Assembly (NCBI GenBank): GCA_001801995.1 | Contig: MGZB01000002.1 | Coordinates: forward strand, 62,001-126,000 | DNA: 64,000 nucleotides | Reading direction: 5' to 3' | From: Gammaproteobacteria bacterium RIFOXYD12_FULL_61_37 | GTDB lineage: Bacteria > Pseudomonadota > Gammaproteobacteria > Chromatiales > Chromatiaceae | Shown: in pieces, positions 1 through 11,731 of the stretch | Numbering within the stretch: position 1 is the first letter of the stretch | Layout of the letters: each line of letters starts with the position of its first letter | Notes under the pieces: model-generated | Told to the model about the DNA's origin: nothing | The model's input: the letters and a program-made list of their open reading frames with translations, nothing else | Databases searched by the model: none | Program-made: the position numbers and the translations under genes

Positions 1-423
1 CGCGAGGGCAAATGCACCCATTTCGTCGTTTGGAAGGAGAAAGACAGCGTCGGCATCGCCTCCATCGACGAAGATCACAAGAAGCTGTTCAACCTGATCA
101 ACAATCTCCAGGTGACGGTCATGTGCGACACCGGCCGGGAGTTCGAACGGGAGGCGCTCGATCAGCTCATGGACTACACCCGCTACCACTTCCAGCGCGA
201 GGAGGAGTTGATGCGGGCCCACGGCTACCGGGACTACGAGGCCCACAAGGGGCAGCATGATCAGATGATCATTCAGACCCGGATCTTCATTGACCGTTAC
301 GAAGAGAAGGGCCGCGCCGCCCTGCCCGAGGTGGTGAACTACCTGCGGCTCTGGCTGTTGCAGCACATCAGCGTCACGGACAAGAAGTACACGCCCTATT
401 TCCAGGAGAAGGGGGTGATTTAA
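1..423 (+). CDS. Hemerythrin-domain protein, 5' end outside window
   Basis: The reading frame is open from base 1 to the TAA at 421-423, so the start lies upstream of the window. The visible 140 residues form a complete hemerythrin fold that binds a non-haem di-iron centre, used by bacteria for oxygen binding, storage or sensing. The ligand pattern is intact: His in DEDHKKLF (codon at 76), HFQREEELM (His and Glu), HKGQHDQM (two His) and QHISVTDKKY (His and Asp). Residues before the usual domain start (REGKCTHFVVW) show that the protein is longer than a minimal bacteriohemerythrin, so the domain may be the C-terminal part of a sensor or regulator. Function beyond dioxygen/di-iron binding cannot be told from this fragment. 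Confidence 0.85.
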   Translation, partial: REGKCTHFVVWKEKDSVGIASIDEDHKKLFNLINNLQVTVMCDTGREFEREALDQLMDYTRYHFQREEELMRAHGYRDYEAHKGQHDQMIIQTRIFIDRYEEKGRAALPEVVNYLRLWLLQHISVTDKKYTPYFQEKGVI

Positions 424-589
424 CCTAGAAACCTCTTTTCAACCGCAAAGGACGCAAAGAACGCTAAGGAAAACAACCCGATGCCTTTATCTTTGTTCCT
501 ACCTTCCTGGTCAGGGGCGAAACTTAGACAAGCCAATGAATTCCTTCGCGTTCCTTCGCGGCCTTTGCGGTTGAAAAGAGGTTTCTAGG
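424..589. repeat. MITE-like palindromic element with 28-bp perfect ends (CGCAAAG family)
   Basis: Bases 424-451 and 562-589 are exact reverse complements, 28 bp each, beginning CCTAGAAACCTC. Inside each end lies a run of CGCAAAG-type units. The central part contains a stretch (including ACCTTCCTGGTCAGGGG) that reappears in reverse orientation at about 31700. No coding capacity is seen. Related copies are at about 22875, 31626, 35470, 37131 and the right edge of the window. The element sits between the hemerythrin gene and the end of recD, which converge on it, so it may also act as a bidirectional terminator. Confidence 0.8.
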
Positions 590-598
590 TTGAAGGCC

Positions 599-2590
599 CT
601 ATCGGGACCAAAGGCGCTCCCGCAAGGCCGATTCCCGCCGCACCCTGCGTTCCACCACCAATCTCAAAAGTTCGCTGCCGATGCGCAAAGCGGCCTCGTG
701 CCGGGCACGGGTGACGGCGGTATAGAGCAGTTCCCGGCTCAGAAGGGGGCTGTCTTCGTTCGGCAGGGCCAGGAGGATTTCGTCGAACTCCGAGCCTTGG
801 CTTTTGTGTACCGTCATGGCGTAGACGGTCTCGTGCTCGGGCAGGCGGGAGGGGGGGAAGGACCGCAGGCCGTCCGGTCCGGCGGCGGTGAACCAGACGC
901 GCGGGCGGCCCTGGGCATCGGGCCAGATCAGGCCCAGGTCGCCGTTGAAGAGGCCAAGGCCCTGGTCGTTGCGGGTCACCATGAGGGGGCGTCCGCGATA
1001 GAAGAGGGTCGAGGGGTCGATCAGTCCCCGTTTGGCCAAGCCTTGTTCGATCAACAGATTCATGCGCCCCACGCCGAAAGGTCCCTCGCGCAGGGCGCAG
1101 AGGAGGCGGAATCGCTCCATGCCCGCCAGGGCCTCGGCGGGGGTGCTCGCCTGCAAGTAACCCTGGTAGCGCTCGATGGCCCAGTCTGCCAGCCGTTCCG
1201 GCCCCTCGGTCAGCCAGTGGAGATCGGGCGGATTCGTAACCAGCAGGGCGAGCGCATTATCGAAATCGCCGTCCCGCACCGCCGCCGCGAAGCGGCCGAT
1301 GGCTCCGGCGCCTTCGAAGCGGCGGCTCTTGCGCAGGAGGATGACTGTGTCGGCCAGGGGAGCCCCTCTCCCAAAGGGAGTGGGGGTAATTGCGGGCTCG
1401 GCGCATTCTGAATGCGCCGTGGATTCACGGGGCAGCATCCCTTCCCCCTCAGGATGGGGGATCGGTTTGCCACAGAGTTGGCCAAGCCGCTGACGCATGG
1501 CCTCGCTCAGGGGCGGCGGGTCGAAGGGGCCGCAGATATCGCCCAGGACATAGCCGGCTTCGACTGAGGCAAGCTGATCCCGATCACCCAGCAGGATGAG
1601 CCGGGCCTGCTTCGGCAGGGCGCTCAGCAGCCGGGCCATCAGGGGGAGATCGACCATGGAGGCCTCGTCCACCAGCAGCAGGTCGAGGTGGAGCGGGTTG
1701 TCCGGCCCGTGGCGGAAACCCTCGCCGGGCCGTGCCCCCAACAGGCGGTGGATTGTGGTCGCCTGATCGGGGATGGCCGCCCGCTCGGCCTCATCCAGGG
1801 GCAGGCCGGCCTTGGCCGCGCGGATCGATTCCGCCAGCCGCGCCGCCGCCTTGCCGGTGGGGGCGGCCATGACCATGCGCAGGGGCCGTTCCGACAGCCG
1901 CGCACTAAGGGCCAGGATCACCGCCGCCGTCCAGGTCTTGCCCGTGCCCGGCCCCCCCGAGATGACGCTGAAGCGGCGGGAGAGGGCCAGGGCGACAGCG
2001 GCCTTCTGCCAGTCGAATTCACTGGTGCCGGGGAAGAAGCGGTCCAGTCCTGTAGGTTGGGTTACGACTGCATGGATGCAGGAGGTAGGGCGAAGCAGGA
2101 AGCCAGAGCCGAGGCGCGCAAACACATCTGTGCTGGTTGACTGTGAAGCCGGGTGCGCGCCGTAACCCAACAGGGCGCCGGAAGATGCCGGTTCCTCCTC
2201 CGTTTCACCCGCCCGCGCCAGGATCGCCTCGGCCAGATCGTTCTCGTAATGCCAATAACGCCCCAGGTAGAGCCGGCCGGCGCTGTCCAAGATCAGGGGG
2301 GTGAAGGCGCCGGGCCCTCCCACCACAGGGCTGGCGCTGAGGATCGCGCGCCACCGGGAGAGGGATGGCGCGGTCAGGTCCAGATTGCCCTCGGGGAAGG
2401 GCCGTTGTCCGGCGATGGGGGCCAGCGGCAGGCAGACATGCCCCTCGCCGGTGGCCTTGGTCAGCAGGGCCGCCGCCAGCATCAACCCTGGATCGCCGCC
2501 GCCCAGCTCCCCCATCAACAGGGCGAAGTGGCGGTCGAAGGGGCGCAAGGCACCCTGGGTCACCGCGATTTCAAGCCAATGCCCGTTCAT
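599..2590 (-). CDS. recD: RecBCD enzyme subunit RecD (5'-3' helicase)
   Basis: RecD is the SF1B 5'-3' helicase of RecBCD, which unwinds double-strand ends for recombination and degrades foreign DNA. Walker A GGPGTGKT lies near residue 215, Walker B LLLVDEAS near 306, and the C-terminal VHKSQGSEFDE motif near 597. The 663 aa length exceeds E. coli RecD (608 aa). Most of the excess is two insertions that are low-complexity at protein level and palindromic at DNA level: residues about 139-181 (DNA 2049-2174) and about 372-412 (DNA 1357-1476). Both fall outside the motifs and keep the frame. The gene is last in a recC-recB-recD order, separated from recB by a 205-bp repeat-filled gap. The ATG at 2590 begins MNGHWLEIA. 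Function is probably retained because all motifs are present. Confidence 0.93.
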   Translation of the reverse strand: MNGHWLEIAVTQGALRPFDRHFALLMGELGGGDPGLMLAAALLTKATGEGHVCLPLAPIAGQRPFPEGNLDLTAPSLSRWRAILSASPVVGGPGAFTPLILDSAGRLYLGRYWHYENDLAEAILARAGETEEEPASSGALLGYGAHPASQSTSTDVFARLGSGFLLRPTSCIHAVVTQPTGLDRFFPGTSEFDWQKAAVALALSRRFSVISGGPGTGKTWTAAVILALSARLSERPLRMVMAAPTGKAAARLAESIRAAKAGLPLDEAERAAIPDQATTIHRLLGARPGEGFRHGPDNPLHLDLLLVDEASMVDLPLMARLLSALPKQARLILLGDRDQLASVEAGYVLGDICGPFDPPPLSEAMRQRLGQLCGKPIPHPEGEGMLPRESTAHSECAEPAITPTPFGRGAPLADTVILLRKSRRFEGAGAIGRFAAAVRDGDFDNALALLVTNPPDLHWLTEGPERLADWAIERYQGYLQASTPAEALAGMERFRLLCALREGPFGVGRMNLLIEQGLAKRGLIDPSTLFYRGRPLMVTRNDQGLGLFNGDLGLIWPDAQGRPRVWFTAAGPDGLRSFPPSRLPEHETVYAMTVHKSQGSEFDEILLALPNEDSPLLSRELLYTAVTRARHEAALRIGSELLRLVVERRVRRESALRERLWSR
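1357..1476. repeat. Repeat-derived in-frame insertion in recD (second)
   Basis: This stretch contains nested inverted repeats: CCCTCTCCC with GGGAG, GCGCATTC with GAATGCGC, and ATCCCCCATCCT facing a run of G. It encodes a Pro/Glu-rich segment (HPEGEGMLPREST, TPTPFGRG) between the helicase part ending RQRLGQL and the family-conserved TVILLRKSRRF, where RecD proteins normally have only a short linker. The DNA resembles the C/G-rich intergenic palindrome at about 13757. Boundaries are approximate. Confidence 0.55.
2049..2174. repeat. Palindromic repeat (GTTGGGTTACG family) inserted in frame in recD
   Basis: The ends are CCTGTAGGTTGGGTTACG at 2049-2066 and its near reverse complement CGTAACCCAACAGG at 2161-2174, with a smaller hairpin CTGCATGGATGCAG just inside the left end. 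The same family, in intergenic form, lies at 56274-56395. The segment is 126 nt, exactly 42 codons, and is read through by recD as residues about 139-181, between EEPASSGAL and DRFFPGTSEFDWQKA. The latter matches the normal RecD sequence just before Walker A. Confidence 0.75.
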
Positions 2591-2607
2591 CCAGAAAACA
2601 TCCTTTT

Positions 2608-2745
2608 ATCGTTCCCACGCTCCGGCGTGGGAATGCCGCCAGCGACGCTCCAGCGTCGCGGGTTGCCGGATACCGGAGGACAATGTCGATTCCGGGACGC
2701 TGGAGCGTCCCGGGATGCATTCCCACGCCGGAGCGTGGGAACGAT
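2608..2745. repeat. Palindromic repeat (GTTCCCACGC family), recB-recD gap
   Basis: The element starts ATCGTTCCCACGCTCC and ends with the reverse complement, ending GTGGGAACGAT. Each end is itself a hairpin (TTCCCACGC with GCGTGGGAA), and there are inner hairpins (GACGCTCCAGCGTC and GGGACGCTGGAGCGTCCC). It occupies most of the space between the recB stop and the recD start. A second full copy is at 30368-30504 and a partial one at 46930-46995. No gene is inside. Confidence 0.8.
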
Positions 2746-2795
2746 CAATCTTGGCGTTTCTTTGCGGTATTCGCGGTTTAACCTGTCATTCAGGT

Positions 2796-6298
<3,503 letters not shown>

Positions 6299-6302
<4 letters not shown>

Positions 6303-9300
6303 TTTTCCTCCTGTGCCAACAGCGGCATCAGCAGCCGTTCGGCGAGGTCGGCGAAGGCGTCGTCGATGGGTTCGCGCCCGGCGAAGGTGATGCGGTTGTG
6401 GATGTCGTCGCTGGCACCGCTGGTGTAGTCGTTGCCGAACCAGTCTTTGCTGGCCCGTGGCAGGGCCTTTTCCCGTGCCTCAGCTTTCTCCCGCCGTTCG
6501 GCATAGTCCAAAGAGAGGGCGGGGAAGAAGGGCAGGGGGACGTTCATCCCCTCCCGGAAGGCGGCGATCCAGGGTCGCAGCAGTCCGGTGGCGTCCGCAA
6601 CGGGGCCGTAGACGGCCTCGTCATCCAGGGCCAGGCAGCGGCTGACGAGATCCACACCCGGCGGATTCAGGGCATTCAATGCCAAGTGGCGCAGCCAGAG
6701 TTCGATGCGCTGCTCCGCCTTGAGCTTGGCGGGGCGGTAGAGCAGCAGCCCCTTGTCGCTGAGGGGGTGGAGGCGGCCCTGGAGCCGGATTCCCCCGATG
6801 TCGAGATCGACCTCCAGCGGCGTCCTTTGATCTCCCGCCAGGGCCTTGATCCGCTCCGCCAGGGGACCGGTTTTGGCCCATTGTTCCTGAAACTGGAGAT
6901 CCCCCAGAGCCCCGCCGGGGAGCAGGCCCGCGGCGCGTTCCAGGGCCAGGGCCTGGCCGGCGTCCTGGCCGCCGAGCTGGTCCTCCAGGCACTCGCGGCG
7001 CACCTGATAGGCATCCAGGCCCGCGAGGCCGAAGGGCTCGTTGTCCTCGATGGCCGTCTCCTGCTCCTCGGGGTAGAGGCCGAGGCGCCGTTGCAGGAAA
7101 TATTTGGCTGGGTGGCGGAAGAAGGCGATCAGCTCCTCCAGCCCCAGGGACTCCATGGGCAACGGCGGTAGAGGCTCCGGGACGAAGCAGGGCGAGGCGG
7201 GCGGCGCCGGCCTGATCCACTCCTCGGCGTAGCTGGCGCTGGGCCCGCTGCCGGTGAAGCAGTCGGGGCTGAAGGGTTGCAGTGGGTGTTCGGCGATGAG
7301 GGACCGGTCGTGTTTGAGATAGTCGAGGAATTCACTCACCACCACCGAGGGCAACCGCCGCTCGTTGTCGCGCCGGTCGCGGCCCTGGTAGCTGATGTAA
7401 AAGACATCCCGCGCCGAGAGCAGGGCCTCCAGGAAGAGGTAGCGATCATCCTCGCGCAGGGAGCGGTCACCGCGCCGGGGTTTAGCCGCCATCAGGTCGA
7501 AAGAGGGGGGGCGCCGATTGCGGGGGAAATCGGCGTCGTTCATGCCCAGCAGGCAGACCACGCGGAAGGGGATGCTGCGCATGGGGACCATGTTGCAGAA
7601 GGTCACCTGTCCGGCCAGGAAGCGGCGGCCCCGTGCGGGCCGGTCCAGCTCGGCGGCCAAGTGTTCCCGCACCAGATCTGGGCCGAGGAGGGCGGCGGGG
7701 TTGGCCAGGGCCGCCTGTTCCGCGAAATGGCCCAGGGCATCGCGGATCTCCTGGATGAGGTAGCGCTCCGGTTCGAGGGGGTCGAAGAACCCGTCCAGCA
7801 GGCGGTTGAGCCGGTCGCGCCAGCCCTCGGGCGTGGCGGGCAGGGCCAGGAGCTTGCGCCAGTGGCGCAGGCATTCGACCAATTCGTGCAGGCCGCCCAG
7901 CCAGGGGGTCTCGGACCCGGCGATCCCTGGCAGGGGCAGGTAGCCGGCGAAGGTCTCTTTCCGTTCCGGCAGGGCATAACCCAGCAGCAGCCGGCGCAGG
8001 CCGAACTGCCAGGAGTGGGCCTCGTCGGCGGGCAGGTCCAGCTCGCGGCGCTCCCGGCCGTCGCCGCCCCAGCGTATGCCGGATTTTGTGATCCAGTCGC
8101 GCATCCGTTCCAGGGCCGATTCCGGCAGCCGGAAACGGCGCAGCAGGGCGGGCAGTTCCAGCCACCCCAGGACCTCCGAGGCGGTCAGGCGGGAGCTGGG
8201 CAGGGCCAGCAGATCGAGAAAGGCCTGGGCCAGGGGCTCGCTGGCGGAGACGCCCAGATCGGCCACCGACCAGGGGATGAAGCGCGGCTCCGGGGCGGAG
8301 CCGAAGATGGCCTCGACGGCGGGGGCATAGTTGCCGATGTTGGGGGCCATCACCACCACTTCGCGGGGCTGGAGGCCGGGCAGGGTCTCGAAAAATTCGA
8401 GCAGCCGGTCGTGCAGGACCTGGACCTCGCGCAGGGGGCTGTGGCAGGAGTGGATCTGGATGGAGCCGTCACCGTCCCCGATTTCGCCTATTTCGCGGCG
8501 GTCGAAAAGGTTCAGTATGTCCCCCTGCACCTGGTGCAGCAGGCGCGCCCCCTCGGGCTCCCGGAACAACTCCTCTTCTTCCGGGGGCGTCAATTGCTGC
8601 AACAGCTCGTGGAAATCGCGCCCCACCTTGCCCAGGGAGGCCAGCAGCGGATTGCCGACGCTGTAGTAGGTACTAATATCGGGCCTGCCGCTACGCGCCC
8701 AGTGGGCGCGCAGGCGCGCCAGGGTCCGTTCCGATTCGATGTCGCCCCAATAGGCCAGGGAGGGGTTGGGGACGAAGAGGTGGAGATCGGTCGCCCGCGC
8801 CAACCGCTCCCAGACCGCCAGATAGACCGGGGGCTGGGAGGTCAGGCCGAACAGGACGACCCGCTCGGGCAGGCGTCCCGGTGCCAGGCCGCCACCGTCC
8901 GCCAGCCGCAGGAACTCATCCAGCAGCCGCGCCCGGTGGCGGGTCCCGAGCCGTTCCACCAGCGCCCGCCAAAGCTGCGCCTGCCAGTGGTCCTCCTCCC
9001 CCGCCTCCCAGCGCAGGATCTCGTCATGGCGGTAGACCAGGTACTGATCGAAGAGATCGGCCACCCGCTTTGCCAATTGATAGGCCTTGCGTTCCGGGTC
9101 CGGTCCCGAGAGATAGCGGCGGGGCAGCTCGAAGCCCGGCCGCTCCAGGAGCCCCGGCAGCAGGTCCAGGCAGACCCAGAGCAGCCGCTCCCCGTTGAAG
9201 GGGTTCTCCTCCGGGACATCGTTCAGTTGAGATGCCAGCACCCGCCAGACGAAGGTGGCGGGCAGGGGAAACTCCAGATTGGCGGCAATGCCCCGGCGCA

Positions 9301-9451
9301 AGGCCAATTGCTGCGACAGCCAGGTCTCCATACCCTGGTTCTGCACCACCAGGATCTCCGGCGCCAGGGGATCGGACAGGGGCGAATCCAGCAGCCCCGC
9401 GAGCCGCTCCATCAGATCCTCCAGCCGATTGCCGTGATATATCCTGAGCAT
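6299..9451 (-). CDS. recC: RecBCD enzyme subunit RecC
   Basis: RecC holds RecB and RecD together and carries the Chi-recognition tunnel. It has helicase-like and nuclease-like folds that lost their catalytic motifs. The 1050 aa protein (E. coli 1122) begins MLRIYHGNRLEDL and has family landmarks VVQNQGMETWLSQQL near residue 35, VVCLLGMNDADFPRN near 630 and YISYQGRDRRDNE near 690. No Walker A motif is present, as expected. It is the first gene of the leftward recC-recB-recD operon. The ATG at 9451 is chosen because the conserved N-terminus starts at once. The long open frames on the opposite strand here are shadows. Confidence 0.95.
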
Positions 9452-9643
9452 GGCGGCTATTGTAGGCGGTGGGGGGCTGAGCCTGGGGGAAATAATGCCG
9501 GAGCGTCATGCGGACAATATTGGTGAACAATCCCATCCCATGGTCAGGTGCTGCGGAATTTATTAACCCCGAAGGCGCGGTGAATTTATGAAATATCCGG
9601 GTTAAAGTGGGTGCCCTTGTCTGACTGCCGGAGCGACGACGCC

Positions 9644-10009
9644 ATGCATGCCATAAAGACTTCCTCGATCATCCTTTCGGTATTTTTAGCCACGACGGTT
9701 CTTGCCACGGATTTCCTGAGGAATCCGGCAGAAGTGCGGGGGCTTTTGAACGGCAAGCGGCTGGAGGGACTCTATCTGCGTACCCAATCGGCTTACTCTC
9801 TCAGCTTCCGGAAGGACGGCTCCCTGGTGGACCAGGAGGGCGCCCAGGGCCGCTGGTGGGTGAACGAACAGGGGCAGTATTGCCGCAAGTGGGAGACCGG
9901 CAAGCTCCAGGGGCATGAGGCCTGCCTCGATCTGGCGCTGGAAGGGGGAAAAATCGCCATCTACTCCGGCGACAAGAAGGTCGCCGAGGGGGCCTTGGTG
10001 GCGGAGTGA
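9644..10009 (+). CDS. Small exported protein of unknown function
   Basis: A 121 aa product starting at ATG 9644 begins MHAIKTSSIILSVFLATTV, a plausible Sec signal peptide with cleavage after VLA. A GTG at 9611 would add 11 residues and is less likely because it pushes the hydrophobic stretch inward. The mature part has GRWWVNEQGQYCRKW and a second Cys in GHEACLDL. This GxWW...G-YCR-W...C pattern is seen in small periplasmic proteins such as DUF995-like ones, and the two Cys could form a disulfide. It stands alone, divergent from recC and convergent with the haem sensor gene. No function is assigned. Confidence 0.7.
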   Translation: MHAIKTSSIILSVFLATTVLATDFLRNPAEVRGLLNGKRLEGLYLRTQSAYSLSFRKDGSLVDQEGAQGRWWVNEQGQYCRKWETGKLQGHEACLDLALEGGKIAIYSGDKKVAEGALVAE

Positions 10010-10019
10010 GTCCATAACA

Positions 10020-10070
10020 GGTGCATCCCTGCACCATTTCTCATCTTCTGGGGCGGCTTGCCTTGCCCCA
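10020..10070. terminator. Two hairpins between convergent genes
   Basis: GGTGCATCCCTGCACC (10020-10035) forms a 6-bp stem, and TGGGGC/GCCCCA (10049-10054 and 10065-10070) forms a second. They lie between the stops of the exported-protein gene (+) and the haem sensor gene (-). Neither has a long T-tract, so terminator function is inferred from position. A near copy of the first hairpin occurs at about 54990. Confidence 0.4.
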
Positions 10071-10089
10071 TGATCCTTAGCAGGGTGGC

Positions 10090-11010
10090 TTAAAGGTCCC
10101 CTGCCTTTCTCCCCTTCATGATCCGTTGCATGGCGATGTTCATGCTGCTGCGCAGCAGGCTGACGGCGTGGAAGACGTGGTCGATCTCGTCCTTGGAATG
10201 TTCGGGCTTGGTGTATTTCAGCTCCTGATCGAGGTTGCCTTCGGCGATGGCCTCGGCCCCTTCGGTGAGGGCGCGCAGGCGCTTGATGAGGCTGTAGCGG
10301 GTGAAGAGGAAGTTGATGAGCACAGCGATGATCAGCAGGCCGATGGTATAGGGGTTGGCCATGGTGGGCAGGATATCGGCCATGGTCAGGTCGGGCAGCT
10401 TGACGCTGATGACGCCGCGCACGTCGCCCACCTTGTAGCCGAAGGCCTTTTTGTCGCCGTATTTCTCGATGACCTCCGGCGGGGCATCCTTGGGATCGCC
10501 GTGGCATTTGAGGCAGTTTTCCTTCACCAGGATGGGCTCGACGTAGCGGTAGTTGCCCTGGTCGTAGCCCTCGACGAACTTCAGATCCCGGTTGGCCTGG
10601 ACCTGCTTGATGGCGTCCGATTCGAAGTAGTCCGGGGCGTTGGCATCGTTGCGGTACTGGTCGCTGGTCACGCGGAAGGTGGCGCGCAGGGCGCTCTTGT
10701 TGACGATGGTCGACAGCTCCCGCGTCGCCAGGGCGGGGTTCTTGCCATAGAAGGTGGTGGTGCCCTGGGTGTCCGTGAACTCCTTCTTGGCCAGGAAGTC
10801 ATGGAAGTCCTTGGGCAGTTCCTTCACCCAGATCATGCCGGCGTTGGCGATCCAGGCGCGGAAGGCAACCACCTGAGCCGTCACGGCCTGCGCCTCGTTG
10901 CGCAGTACGTTGGTCTTGAGGTTGCGGACGCCGAGCAGCACTGCTGCGACGATCAGCACCAGGGTGGCGAGGAAGATCAGGCTGTATTTGGTTGCAATGC
11001 TTTGCTTCAT
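10090..11010 (-). CDS. Membrane haem-c sensor, DUF3365 (Tll0287-like) plus HAMP
   Basis: The ATG at 11010 (preceded by GGAAAAGGTAAG) gives 306 aa; an upstream TTG at 11040 is less likely. Layout: short cytoplasmic N-terminus, transmembrane helix at residues 9-30 (SLIFLATLVLIVAAVLLG), periplasmic DUF3365 domain with the haem-c motif CLKCH near residue 166, second helix near 220-240 (IGLLIIAVLINFLF), then a HAMP region (LTEGAEAIAEGNLDQEL). It ends about 35 residues later with no kinase, cyclase or methyl-accepting domain. Such proteins sense redox state or gases such as NO or CO through a c-type haem. Lacking its own output domain, it probably signals to a partner, and the best candidates are the adjacent Roadblock and GTPase-Roadblock proteins in the same orientation. 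Confidence 0.8.
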   Translation of the reverse strand: MKQSIATKYSLIFLATLVLIVAAVLLGVRNLKTNVLRNEAQAVTAQVVAFRAWIANAGMIWVKELPKDFHDFLAKKEFTDTQGTTTFYGKNPALATRELSTIVNKSALRATFRVTSDQYRNDANAPDYFESDAIKQVQANRDLKFVEGYDQGNYRYVEPILVKENCLKCHGDPKDAPPEVIEKYGDKKAFGYKVGDVRGVISVKLPDLTMADILPTMANPYTIGLLIIAVLINFLFTRYSLIKRLRALTEGAEAIAEGNLDQELKYTKPEHSKDEIDHVFHAVSLLRSSMNIAMQRIMKGRKAGDL

Positions 11011-11083
11011 GGCGCTTACCTTTTCCGCAGGGGAAAGCAAGGGACCGGCGCTGGGGCAGTAGCGCCGGCCGGGGGTTCCGGGG

Positions 11084-11728
11084 TCAAGCCGTCAATGTTT
11101 CCGCGTCCTTGATGAAACCGAGCTTCTCCTCCTTGTCGGCGATCTCGCTGGAGAGTAACTGGATCAGGTAGCCCAGGTTGGCGGCCTTGGGTTCGTAGGA
11201 GTACTTCCATTCGTCCAGTCGCTCCTGGAAGACGATCTTCGCGGCCGGTCCCAGCCGGTGGGTCAGGGCGGTGAGGATCTCACGCAGCATGGGCTTCAGG
11301 CCCTCTTCGATCTCGGTGATCCGGGGGGCCGCAGCGGGCGGGGGAGCGGCCGCCGCCGCTACAGGAGCGGCCCTGGCAGCCGCCTTGTGCGGCTTGGCGT
11401 CCTCCATCTTCAATTGCGCCGCCGCCGACCGCACGGAGATATGCACCAGGGAGAAGTTGATTCCCTTGCCGGTGAGCAGGGTGATGATGAAGTTCCGGTC
11501 GATGCGGTAGCCAACCAGATAGTTTTCATCCAGCTCGAAGTAGATCTCGTTGTGCGTCTTGCCGATGCTCTCGACGCCGTTGAAGATCTGATCGAGCATC
11601 CGGCCCATGGAGGCCAGGTTGCTGTTCAGCACCTGGGGAAAGGTGGACGCCTGGATCTCACCGTGGTGGTAGATGCAGCCGTGCTGGACGCCTGCGAGCT
11701 GTTCAAGGTCTTTGAGTATGGCTTCCAT
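11084..11728 (-). CDS. Roadblock/LC7-like protein with C-terminal helical domain
   Basis: This 214 aa protein has an N-terminal Roadblock/LC7-like fold (residues 1-105: GVQHGCIYHHGEIQAS, NYLVGYRIDRNFIITLL), an Ala/Pro linker (about 110-135) and a helical C-terminal segment (IEEGLKPMLREILTALT). Roadblock proteins act as GTPase-activating or scaffold partners of Ras-like GTPases, as MglB does for MglA. It starts 3 nt after the stop of the upstream GTPase-Roadblock gene, and the haem sensor gene follows about 70 nt downstream, so the three look like one operon. The C-terminal part is not recognised. Family assignment rests on pattern and context. Confidence 0.65.
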   Translation of the reverse strand: MEAILKDLEQLAGVQHGCIYHHGEIQASTFPQVLNSNLASMGRMLDQIFNGVESIGKTHNEIYFELDENYLVGYRIDRNFIITLLTGKGINFSLVHISVRSAAAQLKMEDAKPHKAAARAAPVAAAAAPPPAAAPRITEIEEGLKPMLREILTALTHRLGPAAKIVFQERLDEWKYSYEPKAANLGYLIQLLSSEIADKEEKLGFIKDAETLTA

Positions 11729-11731
11729 CGG

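Noticed and set aside
424-589. Clustered CGCAAAG and ATACACG units as a CRISPR array
   Set aside because: Units are 7-12 bp without spacers of constant length, arranged as inverted arms rather than direct repeats, and no cas genes are present.
2049-2174. recD as a pseudogene broken by repeats
   Set aside because: The frame is open through both insertions and all helicase motifs remain, so it is treated as an intact gene with linker expansions.
7277-9526. Long rightward open frame (about 750 codons) opposite recC
   Set aside because: Low-complexity Gln/Gly/Ala/Val-rich translation with no motifs, antisense to a clearly conserved gene; an expected artefact of high-GC codon use.
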